Shown: piece by piece, positions 1-10,528 of the stretch
How the letters are laid out: each line of letters begins with the position of its first letter
Position numbering within the stretch: position 1 is the stretch's first letter
Origin: Rhyzopertha dominica
Lineage: Eukaryota; Arthropoda; Insecta; Coleoptera; Bostrichidae
Reading direction: 5' to 3'
Assembly (NCBI GenBank): GCA_025024175.1
Contig: QCXZ01000003.1
Location: forward strand, 13,365,621 to 13,429,620
Length of the DNA: 64,000 bases
The notes under the pieces: model-generated
Seen by the model: only the letters and a program-made list of their open reading frames with translations
What the model was told of the DNA's origin: nothing
The model's database searches: none
Made by a program: the position numbers and the translations under genes

Positions 1-545
1 TTTCTTTTATTTTTTACAGAACGGTTTTTTGAATCTTTACGAATTTTGGGAGAATGTTATAATAGATCACGGCTAACAATCTGGCATAAAACATTTTTTC
101 ATATCTGTAACAGAGGCGGCGTAGGGGGAGGGGCAGAAGGGTTTTCTCTTTGAAAAAAAGTTGTGTATGAGATGTCAAAAAGCTCGTCACTATTTTCAGA
201 AAGTGCAACAAATAAGGTACAAAAAGGAGCTCTTATTGCATTTCGCTAGAACAAACCGCTTTCGAAAAAATCGACAAAACCTGAATTCCTACAGGTTGGC
301 GTAAATAGACCAAAAATTAACTTTTTTTATTTTCCAAAGAAAGTAACGTTTATATGGCAACAATTTTTTGTAATTAATTGAAAAATAAAAGAAATCGAAA
401 TCTTGTTTTTAACTTCAACACTCTGTATATCAGAAATGAAGCATTTTCGGACACATGTTTATATAGACTTTTCGTCATAAATTCACGTCAGGAACACGCA
501 ATAGAAATTATGACATCGAATTTAGAGACACCCTGTATATACTTT
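1..545 (-). repeat. Dispersed repeat with 'acagggtgt'-type end, copy 1
   Basis: Read on the minus strand, this stretch begins with tatacagggtgtctct (about 545 downwards). It continues with 'gatgtcataa', 'tatgacgaaaa', a short 'ataaacatg' motif, and a second internal 'atacagagtgt' near 415-425. The same ordered series of motifs appears on the plus strand at about 62,628-62,960. The two are therefore diverged copies of one family, in opposite orientation at the two ends of the window. The left part (1-300) runs off the window. No coding capacity is visible. The superfamily is unknown; the 'acagggtgt' terminus is common to many insect transposons. That the two copies are homologous is seen directly; that this is a transposon is inference. 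Confidence 0.6.
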
Positions 546-2100
546 GCTTGTGCAAAATAATGTTGCTACTCATCTAAAAGTACGTACAATTAATTTTGAG
601 ACGTAAATAAAAACGATCGATGTAAAACCTCTTATTAACCGAATGATTAAAAACTACTTAGAATAATATACACTACACAAACAAAAAGCGAGTTTTAAAA
701 CGGCTTAAAGCCGGCACTGGAAATTCGCAAAATCACAAAGCGAGGGTTTGATTTATGAGGGGTCGCGTGCCGTTTTAACTGTGCCTGTAAATGAAAGGTA
801 AATAGTATTGCAGGGTTGTAAAAACGGTAAGAGAGTTGCATTACTATACCTCATTGATAGAAAAATTCTTAAAATAAAAATCAAAGTCTTCTTGGATAGA
901 TCCAAAACCTGCGACCGCATATACGAATGTTTGTTACGGCACACCCGTTTTAAACATGAAATGTCAAAACACTGCACCGTACTTCATGTGATTTTGTAAT
1001 TCTAAAATAGCCTAGTCTGGATGGTGTGTTGTTAAATAAGACTGATTACAGCAAATAGTTGGAAATGACCAACTTGGCGAGATCCGACTTGTTGACGAAT
1101 AATGCTGCGGACGAGACTGTTTCATCGTTGGAGACACCCCGTCGTTGGTGCTTAAGTAATTACGGAGCAATTTCCCCTGTTGTGAGTCTCGCCAGTGTGC
1201 TAGCATCAGTCACCTGTTGGCAACTACGGACACTTCTATTTTCAAAAGGACAAGTGTCATTTAATAAGAAAAATTAAGCTAGATGGACCACGGCTTTGTT
1301 GCGCAGCCTGCTCTAATTGGCTCCGTCCATGCGACCTCTGACGCATGTCGTGGTCTAGCAGAATCGTCGCATCAGTACACATAGAAAACAAATAGCAAGC
1401 GTGACTGCGTTGGAATGTTAATTGGTACGGAACGTACGGTTATATTTGAGGGATTAGTAGCCGAAAATAAGTATCATTAGAGAATAATGGTAGGTGACAC
1501 ACTGCTCCACATATCCGTATTCGGCAGCCCGGAAAGGATCCGTACATATGACGAGACAGACATGTAATCATTGGAAAAGCTTATTACATTCGATAGACCA
1601 AAAAAAATTTTGTCGTTTTAGAACTGGATTCTTGTGGACATTTACGTTAACGGTGTCAATTGATATGTGCTATGTTAGTCTATGTCGAGGTCTATTTGAT
1701 TTCCTCTTGACTATGAACTAAGGGTATTAGTATCACGAGAGGAGAGATTGCAGAAATGAATAATGATAATGTTAAGCGTTGAGATTCGGCACGTTTATCA
1801 TTAATCTTAACGTTCTGCTTTTAGAATGTCGCCTACTTACACGGTGTATGCACTTGTGGGATGGGAAAGTGGCGTTCTATTTTATAATTTTCTGATTTGC
1901 CAAAATTTCAATATCTAAAAATTAGAAATTTAAGTCATTCCTGTGTTAACTGCTAACAGGTACCTACACCGAATTTGTATTTTTTGTTGTGTATATTTAA
2001 TGCATGCATTTCACATTTATCTTGATTGATTGACTGATTTAAGCAGCATGCGGTAGGCATTTCAGCCGCTCCCGGATATATTGCCAGGCCGCTTATTCGA
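546..2100. other. Gene-free stretch
   Basis: No coding sequence is supported. Open frames are short and have no recognisable motif. Near 1,275-1,370 a short inverted pair (ctagatggaccacg and cgtggtctag) brackets about 70 bp of higher GC. It could be the core of a small hairpin element, but the evidence is thin. Confidence 0.5.
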
Positions 2101-2137
2101 ATGTTACAGACGGCTTTTTCCGAATGGCAGCGCAAAA

Positions 2138-2170
2138 GTTACAGACGTCTCAATCCGAATCGTCTGCAAC
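2138..2170. repeat. 33-bp hairpin repeat, copy 1
   Basis: A 10-bp arm gttacagacg, a 13-bp loop and the arm cgtctgcaac. The arms pair at 9 of 10 positions. A third 'gttacagacg' lies just upstream, near 2,103. The same 33-bp design recurs at 2,985-3,017 with identical 10-bp arms and a different loop. The two copies flank the probable transposase tail at 2,649-2,849, so they are likely subterminal repeats of one DNA transposon. Confidence 0.6.
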
Positions 2171-2648
2171 ATTTACATTTTGCTTTTCATCTTCTACTTT
2201 GGTTGTAGTGTAAACTAAAACATCACACATAGTTCAAACTTCAGCAGGCTAGTAATACCTAAGTGTATGAAAAAATGAAAACGTATAGCAGAAAAGTGCC
2301 AGAACCCTACAAACACAAAGAGCTCGAAAGACACAAAATTGGTGTCAAACTGAAAATCCCAACTAAAGGCAAAGCGGTGGATCAAGTGAATATGTGCAAA
2401 ATAATATCACACTACCAAAAATAAATATGCCGCCTTAAGAAAAAGAAAAAGTTAAAGCAGCTTGCGGAAATCACAGTCAGGAAATGATAGGGCGAATAAT
2501 GGAAGATTCAATTTAATTTTGTCCTGCAATAACGGCTTATTTAGAAAATAAAAATTAGTACGCATATAATTATAATACTTTTCTAAGTGGATTACACGAT
2601 GCATTTAAGTATAAAAGCATAGCGTCAGAATTTAGGTTCAAAAATAAA

Positions 2649-2849
2649 GTGGTAACTCCGAAGATGGAAAAATACATTGGTTGTCAACCTACATCCATAG
2701 CAAGAGGACAAGTAGTACTCAGTGGCACGAAATTCCAAATTGGACGTGAGGCAAAACATGACAAGAAATCAGTATCCAAAGTTCCCTATTCGCTGATGAG
2801 ATGCGTCGAGAAGAATATTGCTTTAGGATCTAATAAATCCAAGAAATAA
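2649..2849 (+). pseudogene. Probable C-terminal tail of a MULE/SWIM-type transposase
   Basis: The frame is open upstream of the first usual start codon and ends at 2,849. The translated tail contains 'IGCQPTSIARGQ', a glycine-rich stretch, a basic run and a final 'EKNIALGSNKSKK'. From memory this resembles the basic tail following the SWIM zinc finger in insect Mutator-like transposases, where an 'I-x-V-Q-P-T-A-I-x-R-R' motif precedes a GRP-rich segment and a lysine-rich end. No catalytic domain or SWIM cysteines are visible upstream, so this is at most a terminal remnant. It sits between two identical-design 33-bp hairpin repeats, which supports a mobile-element origin. The family assignment is a motif-level inference and could be wrong; a profile search would settle it. 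Confidence 0.35.
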
Positions 2850-2984
2850 TGTGCGTACTAATACCTTAAGGTTTTAATTTGTTCTTAGTTATGCCTACCA
2901 ATATTACAAATATGTATTGCTCCGAGTTTCCGTCATCTTCTACATGTATGTACAATGTATTGTATACTGCGATATGATTTTAAT

Positions 2985-3017
2985 GTTACAGACGCATCGG
3001 TGAAATGCGTCTGCAAC
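2985..3017. repeat. 33-bp hairpin repeat, copy 2
   Basis: Same layout as the copy at 2,138-2,170: arm gttacagacg, 13-bp loop, arm cgtctgcaac. Here the pairing extends three more bases (cat/atg), giving 12 of 13 paired. Both copies lie in the same orientation, as expected of subterminal repeat units rather than of a single pair of TIRs. Confidence 0.6.
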
Positions 3018-5990
3018 TTTTTAGTGCAATTCCGGCAAGTTCCGAATATTGCCGAAATGCGGAAGTGATGGCTTAGCTCGGTTATATTTTTCTTTGTCGT
3101 TTGAATTGCTGTCTGGATTTGTGTACAGATTTAGGATCTCTACTTATTATTTTTTTGTCTTTTGCAAGTTTCAGTTGTGATTGCTGTGTCTTGCTTAGGT
3201 TACTCTTGCGTGATGGCGTCGACGCTTCTTTAGGAGATTTCGTATGTGTTTATTTTATTCGCTTGTTTGGAGTTCTAGATGGGGTGATGGTGCTCTACGG
3301 TAATTTCTGGCCTGCATGCATTACTGTAGTTTTTTATATTTATTCCCTTAACCTTCTGGTCCTATTTAATGCTATCGCGCTCTTATAATAAGTCTTATTC
3401 TTCCTCGAACTCTGTAGATAATGTTTATTTATTCCTCAGTATCCTCTGTCCTTTCAATGCTTTCGTCCTGTTGTAATGTTGCTATGTCCCATATTCCATA
3501 TGGACTACTATTTTTCTTGTGTAGCATTTCTGTTTTTGCCGCTATGATTTCTTCTTTTCTTTCGAAGCCATCTTGTTCTAGGTCGTTTAGGACCACTGGG
3601 ATTTTGGTGGCCTGTTCTATTGAATTGCATTTTGGTCGTAGTTTTTCTTTCAAGCTACTTTTGCCTTACTTATTTACAGCTTTTTTGTCTTATTTTTCAT
3701 GTAGATTTTTTGGGTTCTTTTTGGGTATTTTTGTATACACCGTTTTAAGTAATTCTCTTTTTGCTTGTATCTACCTGTATATTGAATTGCGTTGATTTCT
3801 TGTTGCTGTAATTGAATCTTTTGACCGAAAGATCGTCTAAAAAGACGAGGATTGTATTTATTGTTTGTTCGTTAGTTGGGCGGCGTGAGTATTGGTATTT
3901 CGTATTTTTGATCTCCTGTATGTTTAGGGTTTTACTAGTGTTCCTAGTGCTCCACTTATATAGTGATTTACTGTTGCGCTTAAACGGGTAAAATAATCTA
4001 CAAAGCAGCGACGAAAGGTGTTAAAGGATGGTCTTACCTTCGTACAATGCGTTCTAAATAAAAAAAGGTCGGGTTAAAAGCGTTTTATAACTTTTTCTAC
4101 CCTCAAGCATTTTATGGCACAAGTTTAGTTTTAAAGTTGGTCCTTGCTTTGCTATGTTTATTTCATATAATGCTGATTTTGATAACACAGGAAAATATGT
4201 GGCTAATTATTCACATGCAACATGCGTAATAATTGTTATATGTTGGTCAACGATTTTGCAACGGTTTTAGTCTTCCGTTAATTCCTGTTGCTTTCACTGT
4301 ATCCGGTGTTGGTCAAAGTCAAGCTTATTCTTACGTGTGGCCCAAGTAAACCAGGTATTGTAGCCCCGCACTAAAAGACAAATAGCCTTCTCTTAAGGAT
4401 ATATAAATATTTTTTAAATCAAGATTTTTGTTTTCAATAAAATCAAATAATTTTATTTTAGTTTTAATAATAGCATATATTTAGAAAGACAAAATCTTAA
4501 GTAGCTGGGTATTGAATAAATTCATATTGTTCTCACACTTATAGCCCAAATTCGCCGCCAGATTTTGCCACTGAAGCATTCTTTGGTTTAAAGCCTCATG
4601 GATGGCCCATTTTAGTTTGTGAGGGGGAAGACAATAGATTCCCATAATAATTTTTAGATTGACAATTCACAACTTTAGAGTGGATTGCCCGATTTCAATT
4701 TCAGAAACGCGAGTGTTTAAATAATGAGAGTGGCTATTAAACGAAATCCAGCATGAACCGAAAAAAATTTTTGAGTAATAAAAACCTGTCAGTTCTAAAA
4801 GGAATAAGGTGGGGGGGGGCTTTGAAGGCGTAAATGAGTAGTGGTAGCCGATTGTTCACGTACTGTATTTTTTGTGACAGTCCCGATAAACCAGTTCATT
4901 TATGGTTGCATTTGAATTATATCTAAATCTGTAAGCACCGACTAAACTTGACCATACCTACTTTTGTATTATGTAGCAACACACGCCGAATTATGTTCAA
5001 TATTGTTTTTACACATGTTATGAAGCGGACATTGACCTCTCTTTCATTATATTACATCTCGAGGTCAAGTCANTGTTCTTACCATGTTCGAAGAAAAACT
5101 TAATCNTNTTACTATTTTCAAGTCATTCATGCGCGATCTAGCGTACTTCNTGCACCCACTTTACCGATTAATCTTCACATGTGCCGCCATACATTGACTC
5201 TTCGGTTGGTTAGATTGTCAGTTCCGAACATAAAACATTAAATTAATGTTAGTATCGCAGTCGTACCGGAAAATTAATAGTAGAAATGGATTCAAAAAAT
5301 CGGTTAGTTGTTTCCAAACAATGTTGATTCGTCACTTTGCCTAGCAAAGATTGAAAAGTCACCTCGATTTTTCGTTAAACTGACCATTGCTATTCGGGTT
5401 GAATGTGTTTCAATACTTCCAACGGTTAGTCTTATCGAACAAATGCTGACCCCCTTTAGCACAAAGGCAGCAGCTTAAACGCTGCACGGAGCAAAACGTC
5501 TGAACAGGAGGAACGTGACGGTAATACCATACTGTGGCGCAAATTAATCCACCTGCTGGAAGCCCTATTGTTCTTATATTTTACCGTCGCTTGTTGTGAT
5601 GGTTGCCTTTTGTTGTTCCGCAAATAGGAGCGATTATTACAGAATCTACTTCATTTTACTGCCGTAGTTGAGGAGTGTACGAAATAATAACAATAAATGT
5701 GGTAACGGGTTAGCATCTGTTGCGTTTTTAAAGCCATTGTGTAAAGGTTTATACTGCTATTAAACTTCAAACAAGAGAAGCCTGTAAACTTTAGCAGCGT
5801 GTAAAATTTCAGGTTTATACCGATGCTGGTTATCGAATCAGATTTTATTATGCCACTTCTCCGAAGACGTTTAAAGGGGAAGTTGTTCGGTACTTACTAT
5901 GTATGTCCTTTTTTTCTTCGAAGTTGTTCTATACTGAGTTACATAGGAGTGGTTCTGTTTTAATAATTTTTGGTGTACGTGTACGTGTAC
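3018..5990. other. Gene-free stretch with one charged minus-strand frame
   Basis: No gene is recognised. On the minus strand at 3,653-3,429 an open frame of about 74 residues is lysine- and glutamate-rich and ends 'ESIERTEDTEE'; it matches nothing I know. The hydrophobic plus-strand frames at 3,101-3,388 and 3,421-3,795 are its antisense shadow. A run of nine G lies near 4,811. Several single unresolved bases occur at 5,073-5,150. The end (5,970-5,990) carries a short gtgtac microsatellite. Confidence 0.45.
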
Positions 5991-5995
5991 GGCTG

Positions 5996-6384
5996 AACAA
6001 GTAAAACATCAAGATCTACTTGATAACGTCTCCGCCTGTTGGAAATATCCAGTAGAAAAGCTACAAGTTCAAAAAATGTAACATCAAGCTTTACTTTACC
6101 CTATTGAGGATACTGGAAACATCCACTAGAGAAGCTCTATGCACAACAAGTAAAGGTAAAACTTTACTTGATACCGATCCTATTGGTCCGTCTCGAAACA
6201 TCCAGTAGAGGAGCTACAAGCTAAAAAAGTAAAACTTCAAGATTTACTGCAGCAGCTCAAGTCTGATTTTAAGCATCCAACGCAGAAGCAGAATGGCAGT
6301 CAACAACAACAGAGGGGTGGTGAACAGCAGCTGGTGTCCTACTTGGCAATTATTAAACAACAAGCCACTTGTTCACTTACATAG
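5996..6384 (+). repeat. Decayed tandem repeat of ~75 bp, once protein-coding
   Basis: Three full units and part of a fourth, period about 75-78 bp. They share an 'aacatcaag.t.tacttgat' block, a 'gaaacatccagtagag' block and an 'aagctacaag' block. Choosing frames per unit gives a repeating peptide of about 26 residues, with cores such as 'YPVEKLQVQK' and 'HPVEELQAKKVKLQDLL'. The last unit stays open into a Q-rich tail ending near 6,384. The middle units have stops and frameshifts, so the region is a pseudogene of a repetitive, coiled-coil-like protein. I do not recognise the parent gene. Confidence 0.45.
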
Positions 6385-6988
6385 AAATATAAAGCTCTGG
6401 GAGGCAAAAAGAATTTAAATCTCTATGAGACAAACACACATAATANCACTTAGAAAAAATAAAACACTGTGAAACAAACAGTATGTGATATAAACTCACT
6501 TTACCGTAATTCAAAAAGGTTAAATCCCATATAAGTGCATGAAATGTTTATCAAATTATCTACAACTTCTATCACACTCACGCCTCGGGATTAGTTTAGA
6601 AGAACTGATTTTTCCAGTTACTCAAGTTCTAAGGTTTGGTAGGTACACACACACTTTCTATCCACCTCTATTACACTGATTATCTAATTCCATGCATTTT
6701 TCTCAACAGCCGTATTTTAGGTCTAGCCAGTACAATTTTGGTAATACTATTAAACGCCATTGATTTGTCAATTTCCTAGTTTTAACTTAAACATGCTTAT
6801 GAATAATGTTAGTCTTACACAAGAATTTCTGTTTGTCTAGCTTAGGCTCTAAAAATTGGATAATTTTATTTTTCCTCTATCATATTTAAGAGGATTAACA
6901 TTATTTTACACATGCTTGGATAAACAATTTTTATTTTTGGGTTAATTTACGCCTTACATATATTTTATTACGTAACCTCAATTTAATA
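6385..6988. other. Gene-free stretch
   Basis: AT-rich sequence with no supported feature. It ends at the TATA target site of the Ginger-type element. Confidence 0.5.
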
Positions 6989-6992
6989 TATA

Positions 6993-7202
6993 TGTTACCG
7001 GCCAAACCCGATTTCAGGACAAACCAGTTTTGCCTAGGCTAAGCTAGTTCTTCCTATACGCGATAGGATTAACTAGTATAGCCTAGTCCAAACTGATTTG
7101 TTCTAAGCCCGATAGGACGGACTAGTTTAGGCTAGGCCAAACTAGTTGATCCTGATATCAATACGCACACTCTAGGATAAACTGGTATGGCCTAGTCTAA
7201 AC
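6993..7202 (+). repeat. Left 210-bp TIR, built of nested palindromic units
   Basis: Within the TIR a palindromic unit of about 28 bp, roughly aactagt-n-gcctag-n-aaactagtt, recurs four times (about 7,021-7,050, 7,071-7,099, 7,119-7,147, 7,179-7,202). The spacing is about 50 bp. Between units are small palindromes such as tcctatacgcgatagga. These could be multiple transposase binding sites. Confidence 0.75.
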
Positions 7203-7390
7203 AATAAACGAATGTAGCGGGGTCGGAAAGTAACTGAGCAAACATGTCAGGACATGTTCATGCGGGAATGCTCCGAACGTCCCGTGCTGCTCCTCGCTCG
7301 TCATTTGTCGCATTGTTTTAAACGCATTTAGCGTCTAGTTGCTAGCCGTGCATAACATATACGCCCTGAGTAGGACTTTCAACTTCCTCT

Positions 7391-8085
7391 TTGCCGCAAG
7401 AAATCATAAATGATATTAAGGATGAAGATGATTTAAGGAAGGTAATGGAAGATGATCACAATGTTAACTTGACAGAAGACAGTGCTGGTAACGTTGCCGA
7501 AGATAGAGACCAAGAAAAAGTTTCTTTATCTGAAAATGATATTCATAAAGCTAGAACAACTGCAGCAGAAAATCTTGTGAAACAGGCTAAGAAAATGAAA
7601 GCTACTACTGACAAATCTCATCCACCTGCCAATATTGGAGATAATGTGACTATACCGATTCCAGATGTTGACAAAGGCAAAGGTGATCTCAGGAACATCA
7701 TTGGAGTTATTCTTCAGAAAAATGACGAAGGTTTATACAAAGTTGGCACCAAACACGGTGTACTTCAGAAACTATATTGCAGGTATTATTTTTTCTCAAT
7801 TATCTATCTTTCTGGAACATCATTGATATTCTAAAGTAACTAATATGTTTTTTTAGATCAGAATTCGGCATTTGCAGTCAAAATTTTTTAGAGGTAGCAG
7901 ATGTAAACCAAGACTCTGAAATATCGTTGAGGATTGCAGCTACGAAACATTCATTTGGATCAGGCCAAGGTTTTGTAAGATGCAGCTGCAACAAGAACTG
8001 TTCCACAAACAGATGCCAGTGCAAGAAGACAATGATACTCTGCAATTCTAAGTGCCACCAAAGCAAACCATGTAAAAATAAATAA
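7391..8085 (+). pseudogene. KRBA2-like transposase tail, two exons
   Basis: Exon 1 is open from at least 7,391 (a TTG codon; the in-frame stop upstream is at 7,367) to 7,782. A GT...AG intron occupies 7,783-7,856, and exon 2 runs 7,857-8,085. Splicing keeps the frame and yields a roughly 203-residue fragment. It has an acidic segment, a basic helix-like segment, the motif 'VTIPIPDVDKGKGDLRNI', and a cysteine-rich end spaced C-x-C-x3-C-x4-C-x-C-x6-C-x3-CH-x4-C. This is the C-terminal layout of KRAB-A-domain-containing protein 2-like proteins, which derive from an integrase-type transposon. The integrase catalytic core and N-terminus are missing, so it cannot be active. The true upstream boundary is unclear: 'ccgcaag' at 7,394-7,400 could be an acceptor site left by the internal deletion. 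Family identification is from memory but several motifs agree. Confidence 0.65.
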
Positions 8086-8415
8086 CAATTTTAATAATTA
8101 ACATAATACTCGTATGATTATTGCTTCTTAAAAAAAAACAGTATTATATGTTATAGTGTGATTGTTTGTATTACCAATTATTATCCATAACTTTTAACGA
8201 CATAACAATTTTAATTTGAGATTTGATTATTGCTTCTATTAAATAAAAACTTACCTATTATTTGTTAGTTTGCTACATATTATGTAGTATGATTGTTCGT
8301 ATTATCAATTATCCATAACGACGAATCATTATAGTTTAATAAAGATGATTATTTTTCTAAACACGGAGTATTTTATTTAGTTCATCTATTTATTTTGACT
8401 TTTAGATATCTATAT

Positions 8416-8625
8416 GTTTTGACTAGGCTATACCAGTTTATCCTAGAGTGTGCGTACTTATATCAGGATCAACTAGTTTGGCCTAGCCTAAACTAGTCCG
8501 TCCTATCGGGCTTAGAACAAATCAGTTTGGACTAGGCTATACTAGTTAATCCTATCGCGTATAGGAAGAACTGGTTTAGCCTAGGCAAAACTGGTTTGTC
8601 CTGAAATCGGGTTCGGCCGGTAACA
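8416..8625 (-). repeat. Right 210-bp TIR of the Ginger-type element
   Basis: Reverse complement of 6,993-7,202 with scattered substitutions, including the same four palindromic units. The space between the coding end (8,085) and this TIR is AT-rich. It contains a loose direct duplication of roughly 110 bp (about 8,110-8,210 and 8,229-8,340, both with 'attgttygtattaycaatta'). Confidence 0.75.
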
Positions 8626-8629
8626 TATA

Positions 8630-9590
8630 TATGTAAGAGTTACATCAATGCCCTCAAAGTTGAGTTGCAATTTGTTGGTTTCATGCTTAATTGAAAAATG
8701 CCTGTGCTTATACCGGGAATGATAAAACAAGTAATGTAAACGCGTGCGGTTCTTCATTACATGGAATATATCATTCAGCACCTTCGAAAAACGGCTAATT
8801 ATTCACGTGTCATGTTGTCTGCCTACGCATGCGGGAGGTTCGAAAGCTGTGTCGTGTTCTGCCTTGTAACTAGGCTGATCACGAAATTTGTGTGCGTTAC
8901 GTGCCTCTAACAATCGGCACGTGACTGACAGCTATGTGGTGTCCCGACGGACATAATCAGTTTTTTGCATTTTCCTCCTACACGTGACAAGAAATATAAT
9001 GCCTCAAATAATTTGCGAAATTGGTTGCACACGAGTGTGATTCTTTTAAATCTTTAGTAGTTATGAATGTCATTAATATTTAGTATGATATTACCTACTT
9101 GGACAAGATAATATAAATGAGCAAATAATTGCTTTAATTTTATTACATACCAGTAGGTGATGAATTATAATTTTTGACCTTTCTACTTACGGAAAGAAGC
9201 TAATTTGGGTCTATGACAGCTTTCGTCCAAATCAAACCGAAAACAAAAAAAATGGAACCTACTGAACTGTAACGTAAATATAACTCTTCGGGGCTACGTA
9301 GGCCACAGGTTGGTGACAACGTTTCTTCCTACCTGACCCCCTTCTTTTGTGATATGCTTTAAATCCTGTGGAAACTTGAAGACACGTGCCATATTAGGGT
9401 AAAATCTCTACCTCCTATCTTCTACCTTTACTTTCTATTTTCTACTTTTATATTCTATTTTCTACTTTTATATTCTATTTTCTACTCAAAATAATAAGCT
9501 GTTACTCAGCACATGCGGTGTGGATTTCTGACCATCACTAAGGTGACCTCTGGGGCACTATCTAGAAGTAAACGGTACGCTACGTACATA
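8630..9590. other. Gene-free stretch with a small minisatellite
   Basis: No coding sequence is supported. At about 9,411-9,485 a 20-bp unit (ttctattttctacttttata) is repeated between two and three times, with degenerate copies on its left. Confidence 0.55.
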
Positions 9591-10528
9591 CACCGTCTGT
9601 CCAAAAAATTCCGAGACTGATTGTTTGTCCGACATATGGGCAGCTTCAGGTCTTTAACGAGGGTAACACCTTAAAGTAATAATTGTAAACATCGTAGGTG
9701 CAGCCTGCCAGTCAGATCAGGTCAGCCATTGTTAAGTAGCAGCCGCGAGAACTTAGTGTGACGAAATCGCGATGGGGCAACGCGAGTGATCCGATTTCAG
9801 GTTTTAATCGGGAAAACAGCTATCGAGACATTCGAGTCCATGAAGATAGCTTACGGGGATGATTGTTTAAGTGACGAAACTTGGTGTTACCAGTACGACC
9901 CTACGAGAAAATGGCAAAAAAGTATGGAGTGGGTCGATGTTGGTTCGCCTAGGCCGAAGAAAGCGCGAATAACGAAATTAAAAACAAAGACAATACTGAT
10001 CGCTTTTTTACTGTGATCGTATTAGCCACAGAGAATTTGTTCCCGCAGGCACCACAGTGAATTCTCGGTACTATTTGGGTGTCATAGATCGGTTGTGTAA
10101 GAGAATTCAGTGAGTCCGTTCGGAACGATGGAATGAGAGGGACTTCTTGCTGCACGAAAATGCGCCGGCCCACACGACAGGAGCTGTTGTGCAGTTTCTA
10201 GCAAAAAACAAACGCCAGTACGCTGCCATCCGCCGTACTCAACCGATTTGGCACCAAGTGACTCTTTTTATTTCCAAAAATCAAACTTCAAATGAAGGGT
10301 CAACGCTACGACGATGTAAATGATATTCAAGACACGGTGATGCGCGAATTGAAGAAGTTCTCAAAAAAGGAATTCTCAGACAGCTTCACATGGTTGTATG
10401 AGCGCTTTGTTCGTTGCATTCAGGTTGGAGGAAATTATGTAGAACACCTAATATAATAATAAACCCATTATCTTTGGTTTTCTTTAGTTTTTATTAAGCC
10501 AGTCTCGGAACCTTTTGGACAGACGATG
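9591..10528 (+). mobile_element. Internally deleted mariner (Tc1/mariner), 0.94 kb
   Basis: The left end (caccgtctgtccaaaa) matches the reverse complement of the right end (ccttttggacagacgatg). The inverted ends share 'cgtctgtccaaaa..ttccgagact'. A TA precedes the left end; the right-flank TA is not intact. Typical mariners are near 1.3 kb, and the missing length lies within the transposase frame. It is therefore a deletion derivative rather than a truncated copy. Confidence 0.75.
9772..10456 (+). pseudogene. Mariner transposase pseudogene, internal deletion
   Basis: The translation starts with 'FQVLIGKTAIETFESMKIAYGDDCLS', the N-terminal helix-turn-helix region of a mariner transposase. It then jumps directly to 'DETWCYQYDP', which contains the first catalytic aspartate. 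About 130-150 residues in between are absent, and the join is in frame. Further on, with frameshifts, come 'REFVPAGTTVNSRYYLGV', 'LLHENAPAHT' (second catalytic site, with HDN changed to HEN in this reading) and the C-terminus ending '...VRCIQVGGNYVE' near 10,456. The third-aspartate region near 10,235-10,280 is frameshifted. The copy is dead as an enzyme but keeps both termini. The mariner assignment is secure; the subfamily is not determined. Confidence 0.8.

Larger units (their letters stand above)
6993..8625 (+). mobile_element. Ginger-type DNA transposon, internally deleted, 1.63 kb
   Basis: The two ends are inverted copies of each other over 210 bp (6,993-7,202 and 8,416-8,625), with only about seven differences by eye. 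The outer ends read tgttaccggcc and ggccggtaaca, and TATA flanks both sides (6,989-6,992 and 8,626-8,629) as a 4-bp target duplication. Ginger elements are known for 5'-TGT termini, 4-bp duplications and an integrase-like transposase related to that of Gypsy elements. Inside is only the tail of a KRBA2-like protein; the integrase core is gone, so the copy is non-autonomous. The high TIR similarity suggests recent movement. Superfamily assignment combines visible termini with family knowledge. Confidence 0.75.

Noticed and set aside
3421..3795. Hydrophobic 124-codon plus-strand frame resembling a membrane protein
   Set aside because: Opposite a lysine/glutamate-rich minus-strand frame; T-rich sequence gives spurious hydrophobic residues. 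No family recognised on either strand.
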